Source: MWCR01 sp049325475 (GTDB lineage: Bacteria; Patescibacteriota; Patescibacteriia; 2-12-FULL-60-25). Taken from it: DNA of 64,000 bases. The notes under the pieces were generated by a model. That model did no database searches. It saw only the letters and a program-made list of their open reading frames with translations, and was not told the origin of the DNA. Numbering within the stretch: position 1 is the first letter of the stretch; every line of letters starts with the position of its first letter. The translations under genes were made by a program, and so were the position numbers. Where the stretch lies: assembly GCA_049325475.1 (NCBI GenBank), contig JBMOLN010000007.1, forward strand, positions 1-64,000. Reading direction: 5' to 3'. Below are positions 26,083 through 35,342 of the stretch, piece by piece.

Positions 26083-27534
26083 ATGCCCATGCTTACTGCC
26101 CAAAAACAACAAGACTTGCAATTTGTCTTGTCCAAAATACGCCAATACCTGCCTCGCTTAATCGAGTTTTTGGATGATGACCGTAAGCTTAAGGATTATT
26201 CGCGGGATCTTTATGATTATCAAGCTCCCGAAATCCATCTGCAAAGACAAAAACCCTGCCTGGATTTTATCAATCAAAAAACAAAACGGCTTTTCCCGGA
26301 TAAACAGATTGAATTCAATACCAAAAACGGTATCATTGCCAACGTAGTTGACCATCATAATATTTTAAACCATCCCCTGCTTACATCCGGCATCATCATC
26401 TCCAACATTTATCAATTCAATGATTCCCAACAAAAAAAAGATAACATTCTGGTTCTAAGTTGCGGCAGTGTTCCATTTAGCAACAACTTCCATAAACGCG
26501 GCTTTTCTTTTAACAACATCACCTTCCCTTTTGTTAAAGGTAAAGATACGGACAGGGTAATTCACTTTTTTCCCTCAAAAAAACTGGAATTTCTACCTTT
26601 GGCCCAAGAACGCGGCATGCTTAATGAGCTTAATGCTGAACAAATGAAATTCCTAAAAGATTATCAACAAACAATCCTGGACGTTAATGCTGATAAATAT
26701 TCCAACTTTCTGGATCAGATGAGCGTCTTAAACCACAAACTCTTTCCCTTGCTTTTCGAGAAGTCTCTGCGCAATAAACTTCCCGAACTCGTTTACATTG
26801 AAACTGAAGAAATGGCCGCCCATGTTTTAAAACAGGTTATTAAAGAAAAAAATAATTTTATCCATGATGCACTGTTTAATCCCAAATTCCGCCATGATGT
26901 TTTAAACGGTTTCGAAGGCATCTGGGGCGCTTGGGACAAGCAACAAAATCTGGGATCGCACTTCTTCTTTCTGGAAGATGGCAAAGGCGGTGAAGTTGCG
27001 CTCGAATATATGGATGGCTATCTGGTCAGTAAAAGTAAAAAACTTGATGTTAAAATTAAACTTGATCCGGAAACCATTCTTGACCTGCTGAAAAAAAACA
27101 AAATCCGTCCCAGCATCTTCTTATTCTATGGTATAACTCTCTTCTATTGCGGCATCAAACCTTTAACCGGCTTGGGCTCCATGAACTATCTATCGGACAT
27201 GCAATCCGCTTGGATCAAAGTACTATCCGAATATGATTCCAAAGAGGCAGAAATGGTAAAAAATATGAATATGCGCGGCTTAATAGTCTCACCCAACGTT
27301 CTCTATGCTCGCAATGCCGACAATCAGATAATCGAACAATTTTTCGCCGATGTGGTTTATTCCGGCGGCCTTAATCAAGATTATTTGAACCATCTCGCTG
27401 AAATGAAATTTAACCACCTGCTTAAAACCTCATTGATCGGAAATTACGAAATTAAAACCCCACAAGCCGAAAAAAAGGAATTAAACTTAACGGTCAACGA
27501 TCTTGTCAGTGAAGGCTTCGGCTGGATCAAATAA
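26083..27534 (+). CDS. Hypothetical protein, 483 aa, leaderless
   Basis: Large soluble protein with mixed alpha/beta character, not recognised. TATAAT at 26072-26077 ends 5 nt before the ATG at 26083 (a second ATG follows at 26089), so the mRNA is leaderless. Notable stretches are FLFYGITLFYCGIKPLTGLGSMNYL (near residue 350) and a tail ending DLVSEGFGWIK. No signal peptide or clear membrane helix. It converges on the 5S rRNA gene, sharing its bidirectional terminator. Confidence 0.7.
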   Translation: MPMLTAQKQQDLQFVLSKIRQYLPRLIEFLDDDRKLKDYSRDLYDYQAPEIHLQRQKPCLDFINQKTKRLFPDKQIEFNTKNGIIANVVDHHNILNHPLLTSGIIISNIYQFNDSQQKKDNILVLSCGSVPFSNNFHKRGFSFNNITFPFVKGKDTDRVIHFFPSKKLEFLPLAQERGMLNELNAEQMKFLKDYQQTILDVNADKYSNFLDQMSVLNHKLFPLLFEKSLRNKLPELVYIETEEMAAHVLKQVIKEKNNFIHDALFNPKFRHDVLNGFEGIWGAWDKQQNLGSHFFFLEDGKGGEVALEYMDGYLVSKSKKLDVKIKLDPETILDLLKKNKIRPSIFLFYGITLFYCGIKPLTGLGSMNYLSDMQSAWIKVLSEYDSKEAEMVKNMNMRGLIVSPNVLYARNADNQIIEQFFADVVYSGGLNQDYLNHLAEMKFNHLLKTSLIGNYEIKTPQAEKKELNLTVNDLVSEGFGWIK

Positions 27535-27540
27535 AGATGT

Positions 27541-27606
27541 TTAATTGTATTTGCAGCTTCAACATTTTCACATTTCTTTCATTCTTTCATTTTTTCATTC
27601 TTTAAT
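27541..27606. repeat. TTTCATTC array (8-nt period)
   Basis: Units CTTTCATT, CTTTCATT, TTTTCATT, CTTTAATT; similar runs occur at 38475 and 38903. Confidence 0.7.
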
Positions 27607-27608
27607 TC

Positions 27609-27636
27609 AAAAAACCTCCGTTAAGGAGGTTTTTTG
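27609..27636 (-). terminator. Bidirectional terminator of the rRNA unit
   Basis: AAAAAACCTCC / GGAGGTTTTTT inverted repeat between the 483-aa gene and 5S rRNA. Confidence 0.85.
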
Positions 27637-27638
27637 CT

Positions 27639-27762
27639 TAGTCCGGCAGCGGGCTACTCTTCCAGGACCGGGTTGGGTCCAAGTACCATCGCTGCTGGCG
27701 GTCTTAACTGCTGTGTTCGGAATGGGAACAGGTGTGACCCCGCCGCTTGAGCCACCGGCCTC
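27639..27762 (-). rRNA. rrf: 5S ribosomal RNA
   Basis: Read on the minus strand it starts near GGCCGGTGGC and contains the diagnostic loop ACACCTGTTCCCATTCCGAA with GAACACAGCAGTTAAG, GTCCTGGAAGAGTAG and a complementary 3' end. It lies ~300 nt after 23S in the same transcript. Confidence 0.95.
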
Positions 27763-27928
27763 ACTTTGTAACATAGTTACCCAGTAAGGTCAGCATCCCA
27801 AATATAATTACGAATTACCAATTACCAATGAATGAATCGCTTCGAGATATTAATTATATAATTAATGCCGTAGGCGACCAAAATTGGTTATTGTTTTGTT
27901 GGTGATTGGTTATTTCATGAGTTTGATA

Positions 27929-27950
27929 AAAGATAATACGTACAAGGCAT
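27929..27950. repeat. Left arm of the pre-23S inverted repeat
   Basis: 22 nt that are exactly complementary to 31393-31414 on the other side of the 23S gene. The arms can pair in the precursor RNA to form a processing stalk. Confidence 0.85.
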
Positions 27951-28329
27951 TACTCAAGTACCCAGTACTTAGTACTAAATTGATATGTACACGCGAATTT
28001 TTCCATCCTTTAGACTCTCGACTTATCGACGTATCGACTTATCGACGTCATTGTTTGGACGGTCAAAGCATCGAGCTATTAGTACGGCTCAGCTGAAGAC
28101 TTCGCAGTCCTTACACTTGCCGCCTATCAACCTCCTCGTCTCGGAGGGCTCTCTGAATCCTAATCTTGGGAACAGCTTCACGCTTATATGCTTTCAGCGT
28201 TTATCTGCGCCGAACGTAGCTACCCAGCCATGCCCCTGGTGGGACAACTGGTGAACTAGAGGTTCGTGAATCTCGGTCCTCTCGTACTAGAGATCCGCTC
28301 CCTCAAGATTCCACGCGCGTAGTAGACAG

Positions 28330-28381
<52 letters not shown>

Positions 28382-28412
28382 TGGCGAACAGCCAAACCCT
28401 TGGGAGCTTCTT

Positions 28413-28455
<43 letters not shown>

Positions 28456-29742
28456 GCCGTCGCTGTGGACGCTTAGGCGAGATCAGCCTGTTATCCCCGG
28501 AGTAGCTTTTATCCGTTGAGCTTCCGCCGTCCGATATCGTACGGTCGGATCACTATGTCCTGGTTTCCCATCTGCGCGACTTGTTGGTCTTGCAGTCAAG
28601 CAGGCTTATCCCATTACAGGACCCACGCGATTTCCATCCGCGCTTAGCCCACCTTTGTGAACGCCTCCGTTACTTTTTGGGAGGCAACCGCCCCAGTTAA
28701 ACTACCCACCAGATACTGTCTCCTAATCCGGATTCACGGACTAAAATCAAGAATCACGACTGCCTAAGGGTGGTGTCTCATTGGTGCCCGAAGGCTCCCA
28801 CCTACGCTGAACATAAACAGCCATGACCCAATATCAAGTTGTAGTAAAGCTTCACGGGGTCTTTTCGTCTGACTACGCGTACAGGGCATCTTCACCCCAC
28901 TTGCAATTTCGCCGAGTCCCATGTGGAGACAGTCGCAAACTCGTTATGCCATTCGTGCGGGTCGGAACTCACCCGACAAGGAATTTCGCTACCTTAGGAC
29001 GATTATAGTTATCGCCGGCGTTCATCAGCGCTTGGCTTCAAGGCTGCCGGACCGAAGTCCATGACCAATCCGCTTAACGTTCTGACACTGGCCAGGCATC
29101 GCCCCCTATACATCACCTTGCGGTTTAGCAGGGAGCTGTGTTTTTGGTAAACAGTCGGTTTGCGTCTTTTGCTGTGACCCCGCAGATGCGGGGTAGGCCT
29201 TATCCCGAAGTTACGGCCGCTGTATTGCCGAGTTCCTACACATAGGTTCTCTCGTACACCTTGGCACACTTACGCCCACCCACCTGTGTCGGTTTGCGGT
29301 ACGGATACCACATTATTAGCTCTAGAAGGTTTTCTTGGCACCCCATTCTCTTTCCTTGTCCCGCTTGCGCGGATCTCGAGATCACGACGAGGCTTGCGGC
29401 TGGTGGATTTGCCTGCCAGCCACCCCTTCGTGCCCTAAGATTCATTCCGGGAATCTCGAAAGATGCAAGAATGCGTCACTCCATCGAAATAACATGGTAG
29501 TGCAGGAATATTAACCTGCTGTCCATCGACTACGCCTTTCGGCCTCGCCTTAGGACCGACTAACCCAGGGACGATTCGCGTTGCCCTGGAAACCTTGGGT
29601 TTACGGTGGACGGGATTCTCACCCGTCTTTTTGCTACTTATGCCAACATTCTCTCTTCGCAACGCTCCACGGCGGCTCGCGCCTTCCGCTTCAGCGCAGT
29701 TACGAATGCTCCCTTACCACTCCTCATGTCTCGCTACCGCTC

Positions 29743-29871
29743 AACATGCAATTCAAAATTAATAATTCAAAGTTCAAAATCATTGAAGCCTTCGGCATTA
29801 TTTTTAAATAATATCCCGAAGGGATTCCTTCATTTTGCATTTTTAATTTTGCATTTTGCATTAATTATGTC
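29743..29871 (-). other. Intervening sequence in 23S helix 45
   Basis: An AT-rich ~130-nt insert sits between the helix-45 arms CATGTCTC (29725-29732) and GAGACATG (29882-29889). It folds as one long hairpin around CCCTTCGGGA. Both arms are built of 7-nt-period units (AATTCAA, AGTTCAA on one side; TTTTGCA, TTTTGCA on the other). Helix 45 is a classical IVS site in other bacteria. No ORF is present. Confidence 0.85.
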
Positions 29872-29945
29872 GAACGCTAGTGAGACATGTGAAGTCCGCA
29901 ACGTCGGTATCATACTTAGCCCCGGTAAGTTTTCAGTGCAGGAAA

Positions 29946-30014
<69 letters not shown>

Positions 30015-30957
30015 AGTCTTCCCACCTCTTTTGACACTTAGTATGAATTTAGGGACCTTAGTTTGCGGTCTGGGCTGTTTCCCTTTTGACTAATGGAGCT
30101 TAGCCCCCATAGTCTGACTGCTGGGAACACATAACGGTATTCGGAGTTTGGTTGGGAGAAGTAAGCTTGCGCCCCTGCCCCCATTCAGTAGCTCTACCCC
30201 CGTTATGCTATTAATCAACGCTAGTCCAAAAACTATTTCAGGGAGAACCAGCTATTACCCAGTTCGATTGGAATTTCTCCGCTAGCCACAACTCATCCCC
30301 GAGTGTTGCACGGCTCGTGGGTTCGGACCTCCCTCCGCATTTCTGCGGAGTTCATCCTGGTCATGGTTAGATCACCGGGTTTCGGGTTGTGTATGCGCCA
30401 CAAAACGCCCTATTCAGGCTCGCTTTCACTACGGCTGCGCTCCCGCAGGAGCTTAACCAAGCAACGCATAGCACACTCGTTGGCTCATTCTTCAATAGGC
30501 ACGCCATCACCGAGTAAACTCGGCTCTGACTCCTTGTAAGCGTATGGTTTCAGATACTATTTCATCGCCCTCCCGGGCTGCTTTTCAGCTTTCCATCACT
30601 GTACTGGTTCACTATCGGTTAGTAGGAGTATTTAGCCTTGCCACATCGTCGTGGCTGCTTCCTGCGGGGTTTCACGAGCCCCACAGTACTTTGGATCTGA
30701 AGCAATGTATTAAAACGATTATTTCGCCTACAGGTCTATCACCTTCTTTGGATCCGCTTTCCAGCAGATTCGGCTATAAAGTTTTAATAGCATCAGTGCT
30801 CTTGAGCGCACCACGCTTCGTCCACAACCCCTTTTTCTACGACAGCTCAAGCTCGTCACTCATACCCGCGGTCAAACTTGCGTCCAACTCGGTATATAAG
30901 CTAGTAAAAAAAGGTTTGGGCTGGTCCGCTTTCGCTCGCCGCTACTAACGGAATCTT

Positions 30958-31009
30958 GTCCCTCATTAACTTCTGGAAATAAAGGTTTTCGCAGAAGTTA
31001 ATGTGGGAC
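30958..31009 (-). other. Extended stem inserted near the 5' end of 23S
   Basis: GTCCC-CATTAACTTCTG pairs with CAGAAGTTAATG-GGGAC around a 16-nt loop. The same position is a short single-stranded linker in E. coli 23S (about nt 250). Confidence 0.65.
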
Positions 31010-31245
31010 TGTCTTTTTCTCTTTTCCTTTGGGTACTGAGATGTTTCACTTCCCCAAGTTCCCTTCGCTGCGCCTATGTATTCAGCGCAGGACAATCATG
31101 CTTCACATGACTGGGTTTCCCCATTCGGACATCCCCGGATCACAGGTTGCTTGCCACCTTCCCGAGGCTTATCGCAGGCTGCTACGTCCTTCTTCGGCTC
31201 CTAGCTACCAAGCCATCCACCATACGCCCTTACGTGCTTTGACCA

Positions 31246-31855
31246 TCCAAACATCCAAGCAATCCGACGTATCGACGTCTAGACTTCCGACTTGGTTTGA
31301 TGGTCATTCGTTGGTGTACATATATTACAATTGCATTTGCATTTCATTCGATAATCGAAGTTCGAAGTTCGAAGTTCGTAATTCGAATTGATATGCCTTG
31401 TACGTATTATCTTTCATCATCTTTATAGTTGATTGCCATCAGCTATCTGCCAACAGCTATCAGCTAAATTGTTGTCGAAGTTCTACCGCCTTCAGACGGT
31501 CTTGTGAATCTCAGAATTTCTGAAGCTCACAACACTGCCTGATAATATTTTGATATCGAGCTTAGCTCGATTCCTGAATTGGTAATTGGTAATTGGTATT
31601 TTTTTGTTGTTTAAAAAAGACCGCGTCGCGGTCATACCCAGTCCCTCAAATTATGGAGGGATCCTTTGGCTCATGCCGCTCATCCTTTGGGATGAAATAG
31701 TAATTGATACATCATGGATTCTCCATTGCTCCACCCTGTTGACGTGCGACGTTGGACGTGCGACGTTGGACGATACGTGTGGAGTTGGTTTTTAAGTGTG
31801 CGCATATAATAATGTATGCTATAAACCCTGTCAAGAGATATTATTTCGCTAAAAT
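31246..31855 (-). promoter_or_regulatory. 23S leader / divergent region with processing and palindromic structures
   Basis: It contains the right arm of the 22-bp inverted repeat (31393-31414), a second short complement to the 3' flank (31238-31254 with 28052-28068), heptamer arrays (31356-31392, 31430-31470), and a perfect palindrome TTGTGA/TCAGAA...TTCTGA/TCACAA near 31501-31532. It holds no gene. The minus-strand rRNA promoter must lie here but I cannot place it firmly. Confidence 0.6.
31393..31414. repeat. Right arm of the pre-23S inverted repeat
   Basis: Exact complement of 27929-27950; see that entry. Confidence 0.85.
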
Positions 31856-32344
31856 ATGACTCCAAAAATACAAATTCGCTGTGTTGGTACCTTATCCGAA
31901 CCTTGGCAACGCCAAGCTATCCACATGTATGTGGAAAGGTATAGGCCATTCGGATCTATTGAGATATTGGAAGTACCCGAAGGTCATAAGGGCTCGAGCA
32001 AGCCCGACCTTGCCAAGACCTTAAAAGCCGAGGCCCAATCATTACTCAAAAACCTGCCATCAAATACCTTCCTAATCGCCCTCGACCAAACCGGCCAAGG
32101 ACTCACTTCCGAAGACTTAGCCCGCCTATTAAATGGATCCCATCCTCAATTTGTAATTGGTAATTTGTCATTTGTAATTGTTATTGGTGGTTCCTGGGGA
32201 CTGGATGAAACCGTTAAAAAACAAGCAAATTTAACCATTTCCCTAGGAAAAATAACCCTTCCGCATTCTCTGGCCCGCATCGTTCTCTTAGAACAACTCT
32301 ACCGAGCCCAAACCATCATCCACGGCAAAAAGTACCATAAGTAA
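31856..32344 (+). CDS. rlmH: 23S rRNA (pseudouridine1915-N3)-methyltransferase
   Basis: 162 residues, SPOUT fold. Family motifs: LDQTGQGLTSEDLA, VIGGSWGLDE (SAM-binding knot), LSLGKITLPHSLARIVLLEQLYRA-type C-terminus and the final YHK. It methylates pseudouridine 1915 in helix 69 of 23S rRNA. The gene is divergent from the 23S gene. No Shine-Dalgarno; TATTAT lies 11 nt before the ATG. Nucleotides 32148-32195 form a 7-nt-period array (ATTTGTA, ATTGGTA, ATTTGTC, ATTTGTA) that encodes an apparent extra loop (FVIGNLSFVI) just before the knot. Confidence 0.93.
   Translation: MTPKIQIRCVGTLSEPWQRQAIHMYVERYRPFGSIEILEVPEGHKGSSKPDLAKTLKAEAQSLLKNLPSNTFLIALDQTGQGLTSEDLARLLNGSHPQFVIGNLSFVIVIGGSWGLDETVKKQANLTISLGKITLPHSLARIVLLEQLYRAQTIIHGKKYHK
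32148..32195 (+). repeat. Heptamer array inside rlmH
   Basis: Five near-identical 7-nt units in the coding sequence, of the same type as the intergenic arrays at 27817 and 31575. Confidence 0.8.
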
Positions 32345-32363
32345 CCAAAGTAACTACCGTTTG

Positions 32364-32440
32364 CACCCCTCTCTTGCCCTGTGCCACGAAGCTTTATGCG
32401 AAGTGGTAAAGCGGGAGAGGGGCTGGGGGTGAGGGGGTAT
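32364..32440. repeat. Dispersed CCCCTCTC/GAGAGGGG hairpin repeat
   Basis: Arms CCCCTCTCTTGCC / GCGGGAGAGGGG around a loop with CGAAGCTTTATGCGAAG, followed by a GGGGTGAGGG tail. Relatives lie at 32785-32862, 32947-32990, 33706-33750, 38405-38460 and 60067-60105. Confidence 0.65.
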
Positions 32441-32755
32441 TAAAAAGACCCGCACAAGAAGTATTCCTATGCGGGTCTCGGGCTCGCAACCGAGGGGAGG
32501 GGGTTCAATCGGTTGTTTGCCCATGAAGCGGCAAAGCTGATTGTGGGAGGGATGCACATCTTTTGCCTTGCCTAAGAGCAGAGAGAGCGCCCGTCTAACG
32601 CTAACCGGGGGCACGGGTTTGAAAGCGCTAAGCAAAGCGCTGCTCTCTAGAAACGCTATTGCCACGACTCAACGGGTGGATCAGGTCGAATTGGCTTCAA
32701 GCGTCTCCTTTCAATGTTCTGCTTAATATAATTACGTAACTAAGGCCTTTTGTCA
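32440..32755 (-). ncRNA. Candidate structured RNA with promoter and terminator
   Basis: Minus strand: TTGACA at 32750-32755, about 18 nt, an ATTATA-type box, then ~280 nt that fold well (CTAGAGAGCAG / CTGCTCTTAG, CCCG / CGGG, AACCGA / TCGGTT) and end in a strong terminator (GACCCGCA / TGCGGGTC, T run, 32440-32475). AAAGGAG near 32710 could start a 14-codon ORF. The longest reading frame here runs through the terminator, so a long protein is unlikely. It is not tmRNA, SRP or RNase P RNA by conserved motifs. Confidence 0.45.
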
Positions 32756-32784
32756 ACCGTATAACGCGGTTATTTAAATTCAAG

Positions 32785-32990
32785 CCTCCCTTGAGAAAGG
32801 GAGGTTTGGAGGGATTTGGGGTCTTGCAGCCTCCCTTGAGAAAGGGAGGGGTTGGGGTGGGTTTGGGATTTAGCTTATTTTAGCCAAAATAACCAATACA
32901 CCCAAAATACCGCTTAATTTAGCGGTTTTTAATTAACCTCCGTAGACACCCCTCTCTTGCATGCGGGAGAGGGGTTATAGGGTGAGGGAA
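32785..32990. repeat. GGGAGG and GAGAGGGG hairpin repeats
   Basis: Two CCTCCCTTGAGAAAGGGAGG hairpins (32785 and 32828) followed by GGTTTGG-type tails, then CCCCTCTCTTGC hairpin at 32947. No gene is seen in 32760-33100. Confidence 0.6.
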
Positions 32991-33029
32991 ATACTGCTCA
33001 ACCCAGCCCAAAATATTGTCTTGCTACCC

Positions 33030-33058
33030 TTGACAAAATCCCTATTTTGTGCTATAGT
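33030..33058 (+). promoter_or_regulatory. Consensus promoter of the GC-rich island
   Basis: TTGACA, 17 nt, TATAGT with extended TGTGC. It is strikingly like the promoter of the 36.1 kb RNA (TTGACAAAA...GTGCTATA). Confidence 0.85.
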
Positions 33059-33124
33059 GTTATGTTCGAAAAAACCACAAAACTGTTCATTTTTTAGGGG
33101 GATTACCCCCAAGGAGATACACAC

Positions 33125-33673
33125 ATGAGCCGTCGAGTGTCTTTCGCCCGCTACGCGTTCGCAGTCCGCTCCGTCCAGACCGGAACCGCCTTCTATCGCG
33201 GCCCCGCCGGCCACCGCCACGAGGACAGAGTGCACCACCTGAAGCACTCCGGCCTCGCCGCTCGCTGGGAACAGCGCGAGTACGAGCTCGCCGACACGGA
33301 CTTCGAAGAGCTCGCCGACTTCGACCCGGCCGAGTTCGAGGTCGAAGAGACCGTAAGCGAGCACAAGGAAAACGGCCCCGAGGTCAACCACCCGAGCATG
33401 AGCAAGGTCCGCATGGACCCCTGCTACCGGCGGGTTGGTCGTCGGAAGTGCAAGTGGAACCTCGGCCGCAAGCCCCGCAGTTCAACCAAGGCCCTCGTCC
33501 GGTCCCTCCGCCGTTCGGACGACCTGGTCGCGAGGTTGGCGGCCGGCGAGGCCATGAACGGCCCGGCCGAGCGCCGCCGCATGCTCCGCCAGATGGAGGA
33601 AGCTTGGCGCGAGCCCGCACCCCGCATCCCGGACGCCGTCTGGGACCGGTGGACCGATCGCGAAGCGGCGTAG
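33125..33673 (+). CDS. Hypothetical basic protein, GC-rich island
   Basis: 182 residues, not recognised. The middle (residues ~55-90) is acidic and the C-terminal half very basic (VGRRKCKWNLGRKPRSS, ERRRMLRQMEEAWREP), suggesting nucleic-acid binding. AAGGAGAT lies 8 nt before the ATG. Codons are strongly G/C-ending, unlike the flanking genes, so recent acquisition is likely. It is the first gene after a consensus promoter. Confidence 0.65.
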   Translation: MSRRVSFARYAFAVRSVQTGTAFYRGPAGHRHEDRVHHLKHSGLAARWEQREYELADTDFEELADFDPAEFEVEETVSEHKENGPEVNHPSMSKVRMDPCYRRVGRRKCKWNLGRKPRSSTKALVRSLRRSDDLVARLAAGEAMNGPAERRRMLRQMEEAWREPAPRIPDAVWDRWTDREAA

Positions 33674-33705
33674 TCACCCTCAACCCCATCGCGTTCAACG
33701 CGGCT

Positions 33706-33850
33706 CCCCTTCCCTTGCGCGCGGGGGAAGGGGCCGGGGGATGAGGGAACCCGTACATTCACACTCCATGTCGAGGTCGAGCAATTCTTGCTCCCTCGAC
33801 TCCGGAACCTATTTCACAGCCATCAGCTAAAAGCTATCAGCCACCAGCTA
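33706..33850. repeat. GC hairpin repeat and AGCTATC heptamers
   Basis: CCCCTTCCCTTGCGCGC / GCGGGGGAAGGGG hairpin, then heptamers CATCAGC, TAAAAGC, TATCAGC, CACCAGC. Confidence 0.65.
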
Positions 33851-33887
33851 TGAAATGCGTTCCGGAAAAATTCGAAAGGAAAAAATC

Positions 33888-34334
33888 ATGCACCTCGAAA
33901 AAATTTTGACCGCCGCCGTCACCACCGCTGTCAACGCAAACCACGACTCGCTTCTGGTCGCAGTGTATGACGCTTCGCTCGTGATCAAGTCCGAGAAGAC
34001 GTCGCGCACGACCGGTTCCATCAGCCGGCAAGCCCAAGTGCGATCAGAGGACACGGAAATCCTTCCCGTCCTCAAGGGTTTGCTCCCCGGCTGGGACGTG
34101 TGGTTCACGTCCAAGGGCGTGCGCGCTTCCAAGCGCCAAGCCGACTGGACCGCGAAATTCCAGTCGCCGCTAAGAGCGGCAAATGTGCCGGCGGACTTCG
34201 ATCCGCGCACGCATGTGCCGTTCTACCGGCAACCGCCTCGGGAAGAACCCAAGCCCAAACGCGACGTCCCCCGCGGCGTCTGGGGCATGGGCATCATCCC
34301 CAAGAATTTCAAACGATTCAGCAACAACCCGTAG
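33888..34334 (+). CDS. Hypothetical protein, GC-rich island
   Basis: 148 residues, not recognised. It begins MHLEKILTAAVTTAV; the N-terminal ~95 residues are alpha/beta and the tail (PFYRQPPREEPKPKRDVPRG) is Pro/Arg/Lys-rich and disordered. AAAGGA precedes the ATG at 33888. It shares a pattern with the next gene product, which also starts with a short helix followed by VSAVHMGCDLVRV: both may be small paralogous folds, but identity is low. Confidence 0.6.
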   Translation: MHLEKILTAAVTTAVNANHDSLLVAVYDASLVIKSEKTSRTTGSISRQAQVRSEDTEILPVLKGLLPGWDVWFTSKGVRASKRQADWTAKFQSPLRAANVPADFDPRTHVPFYRQPPREEPKPKRDVPRGVWGMGIIPKNFKRFSNNP

Positions 34335-34370
34335 AGACGCCTCGGTGAGGTGTCTCCTGAAAGGAAAATC

Positions 34371-34703
34371 ATGGAAATTTCGAAAGTGATCGTCAGCGCA
34401 GTCCACATGGGCTGCGACCTGGTGCGCGTAACCCCGTACAGCCGGGGAACGCGCATCGAGTTCCGTGACACACGCGAGGGCCCCGGCCTGACCGTGTTCA
34501 CGGACTTGGAAGGTGAGCGCTTCGGCGCCATCCTCCATGCCATCGACACCGAAACCATCCGCGGCATGGCCGCCGTGGGCTGGGACTACGCCATCAGCGT
34601 TAGCTCCCTGACCCTGCGCGCCAGCACCAAAGCCGGCGGCCGGCGGCATGAATACCATGACCGCGTGGCGGCCCTCCGCAAGGCCAACGGGGTGGCAGCA
34701 TGA
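34371..34703 (+). CDS. Hypothetical protein, 110 aa, GC-rich island
   Basis: Begins MEISKVIVSAVHMGCDLVRV; alpha/beta, with a basic C-terminus. AAAGGAAAATC precedes the ATG. Its stop overlaps the start of the following lipoprotein gene (ATGA at 34700-34703), indicating one operon. No domain recognised. Confidence 0.6.
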   Translation: MEISKVIVSAVHMGCDLVRVTPYSRGTRIEFRDTREGPGLTVFTDLEGERFGAILHAIDTETIRGMAAVGWDYAISVSSLTLRASTKAGGRRHEYHDRVAALRKANGVAA

Positions 34704-35173
34704 GTACCTATCTCAAGCTCGCCCTCCTCGCCGCCGCAATCTTGGTTGGCAACGGCTGCATCGCCTTGACCCCTCCGCCGCCCAGCCCCATGTTCTACGG
34801 AGAACACGGCTGGCACGACGGCGAGTACGGCCACCGGCACGGTCATCGCGGCCATCGCGGACGCCGGCATCACGAACCCGCACCGGCAGCCACGGCCGAG
34901 GCTTCCGCCGAGGTCAACGTCACGGTCGTGGCTCCCCCGCCGGCAAGCCCGGAGCCAAGCCGGAGGTCTGCGAATCCGACGCCGAGCCGACCCGAAGCGA
35001 GACCCGAACGCCAGCCTGCGCAACCCCGCCCCGGCACAGCCCGCACACCGGCCCAACCCGTCCGACGTCCGACGTTCGACGTTCGACGTTCGACGGTCTG
35101 CAAAGACTGCCCGCCGCCGGAGGCCAACAAGCGCCGCGTCATCCCCCGACGCGATCTGCGCTTCCGACGCTAG
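34700..35173 (+). CDS. Predicted lipoprotein, Pro/Arg/His-rich, GC-rich island
   Basis: 157 residues. The signal peptide MSTYLKLALLAAAILVGNGC ends in a lipobox-like Cys20. After it come a His/Gly-rich stretch (GHRHGHRGHRGRRHH, possible metal binding) and a Pro/Arg-rich low-complexity region. Residues ~121-133 (RRPTFDVRRSTV) are encoded by a five-unit heptamer array (GTCCGAC, GTTCGAC) at 35057-35095. Probably a surface or periplasm-facing lipoprotein of unknown role. Confidence 0.6.
   Translation: MSTYLKLALLAAAILVGNGCIALTPPPPSPMFYGEHGWHDGEYGHRHGHRGHRGRRHHEPAPAATAEASAEVNVTVVAPPPASPEPSRRSANPTPSRPEARPERQPAQPRPGTARTPAQPVRRPTFDVRRSTVCKDCPPPEANKRRVIPRRDLRFRR
35057..35095 (+). repeat. Heptamer array inside a lipoprotein gene
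   Basis: GTCCGAC, GTCCGAC, GTTCGAC, GTTCGAC, GTTCGAC; the same units occur between genes near 10840. Confidence 0.85.
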
Positions 35174-35342
35174 CTCCCCCTTAGCAAGGGGGATCAAGGG
35201 GGATAGTACATTAACCTCAACCCCCTCATCACAACATGGTGAGGGGCGTAGAAACAAGGCCCGGATTCATTCCGACTCCGAGCTTCGAACTACGCGAACC
35301 CCCAAACCCCCTAACAAGGGGCTGCTAAAAGGTAATAACAAA

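Noticed and set aside
13687..27534. Homology between the 522-aa and 483-aa hypothetical proteins through a PKFR motif
   Set aside because: The shared stretch is about ten residues and nothing else aligns, so it may be chance.
31246..31855. 16S rRNA or tRNAs upstream of 23S
   Set aside because: No conserved 16S or tRNA sequence exists in the leader; it contains only palindromes and repeats.
32354..32665. A 103-codon reading frame on the minus strand
   Set aside because: It reads through a strong terminator and a dispersed GC hairpin repeat, and has no ribosome site near its start.
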